Assembly: GCA_028023455.1 (NCBI GenBank)
Contig: JAQFVV010012490.1
Coordinates: 3,288,001-3,352,000, forward strand
Direction of reading: 5' to 3'
From: Epiperipatus broadwayi
Taxonomy: Eukaryota > Onychophora > Udeonychophora > Euonychophora > Peripatidae
DNA: 64,000 bases
How positions within the stretch are numbered: the stretch's first letter is position 1; the number at the start of each line of letters is the position of its first letter. Positions 63,879-64,000 of this stretch are shown piece by piece. The notes below the pieces were generated by a model. It saw nothing but the letters and a program-made list of their open reading frames with translations. It was not told the origin of the DNA and ran no database searches. The position numbers were made by a program, and so were the translations under genes.

Positions 63879-64000
63879 TACTTTTGGAGATAAAGCATTT
63901 AAAAGTACTATTTTTCAAAATAATAATAATAATTATATATATAGTAACAATTGGATACTAACAAATATGACTGAAATTAAGCTAGCAAAATGAAGTTATT
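63879..64000. other. AT-rich end of window, nothing recognised
   Basis: Low-complexity DNA with ATA/TA runs next to the Penelope-like element. Confidence 0.4.

Noticed and set aside
1-64000. CRISPR arrays, operons, ribosomal RNA genes or a complete tRNA gene
   Set aside because: None seen. The splice sites, retroelements and intron sizes show animal nuclear DNA.

Overview
The window is nuclear DNA from an animal. It is strongly AT-rich, has very long introns with GT-AG splice sites, and is packed with retroelements (Ty3/gypsy, jockey-like LINE, RTE, Penelope-like). I cannot place the species from sequence alone; an AT-rich invertebrate is the best guess. There is no bacterial-style gene organisation, and most open frames are chance frames or decayed transposon pieces.

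Host gene. One split host gene runs on the minus strand across most of the window. Seven exons (58830-58711, 49702-49557, 49458-49375, 43036-42952, 42780-42702, 31448-31340, 13301-13235) join in perfect phase to give 230 codons of a tubulin-tyrosine-ligase-like (TTLL) ATP-grasp domain, closest in my memory to the TTLL15 type. The first exons and the last exon(s) are not seen, so the gene probably extends beyond both ends. Introns range from 98 bp to about 18 kb and hold most of the mobile DNA.

Mobile elements, left to right: a 2.13-kb concatemer of a hammerhead-ribozyme repeat (family A, 342-2471); an old family A relic (3.7-4.15 kb); a decayed jockey-like LINE with a double-PHD ORF1 (8016-12604) carrying a nested RTE 3' end (9131-9515); an unexplained CpG-rich block (19.1-21.8 kb); a poly-T/A satellite (22.7-23.1 kb); a large AT-rich palindrome (24.5-26.05 kb); two family A insertions (29.4-30.45 kb); an RTE endonuclease relic (33.2-33.9 kb, minus); a family A insertion split by a solo LTR (39.55-41.28 kb); another family A copy (45.55-46.03 kb); a second hammerhead repeat, family B (46.54-47.48 kb); a full-length but broken Ty3/gypsy element (51472-57086) inside a degenerate TACC tract; another family A copy (58.2-58.7 kb); and a decayed Penelope-like element with direct and inverted flanking repeats (60.0-63.9 kb).

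Most notable are families A and B. Both carry type I hammerhead self-cleaving ribozymes with complete cores. They occur as inverted (minus-then-plus) concatemers bounded by 12-15 bp target-site duplications. They resemble retrozymes, non-autonomous circular-RNA retroelements, but in an inverted-multimer arrangement. A Penelope-like element in the same window is a candidate source of the reverse transcriptase, by inference only.
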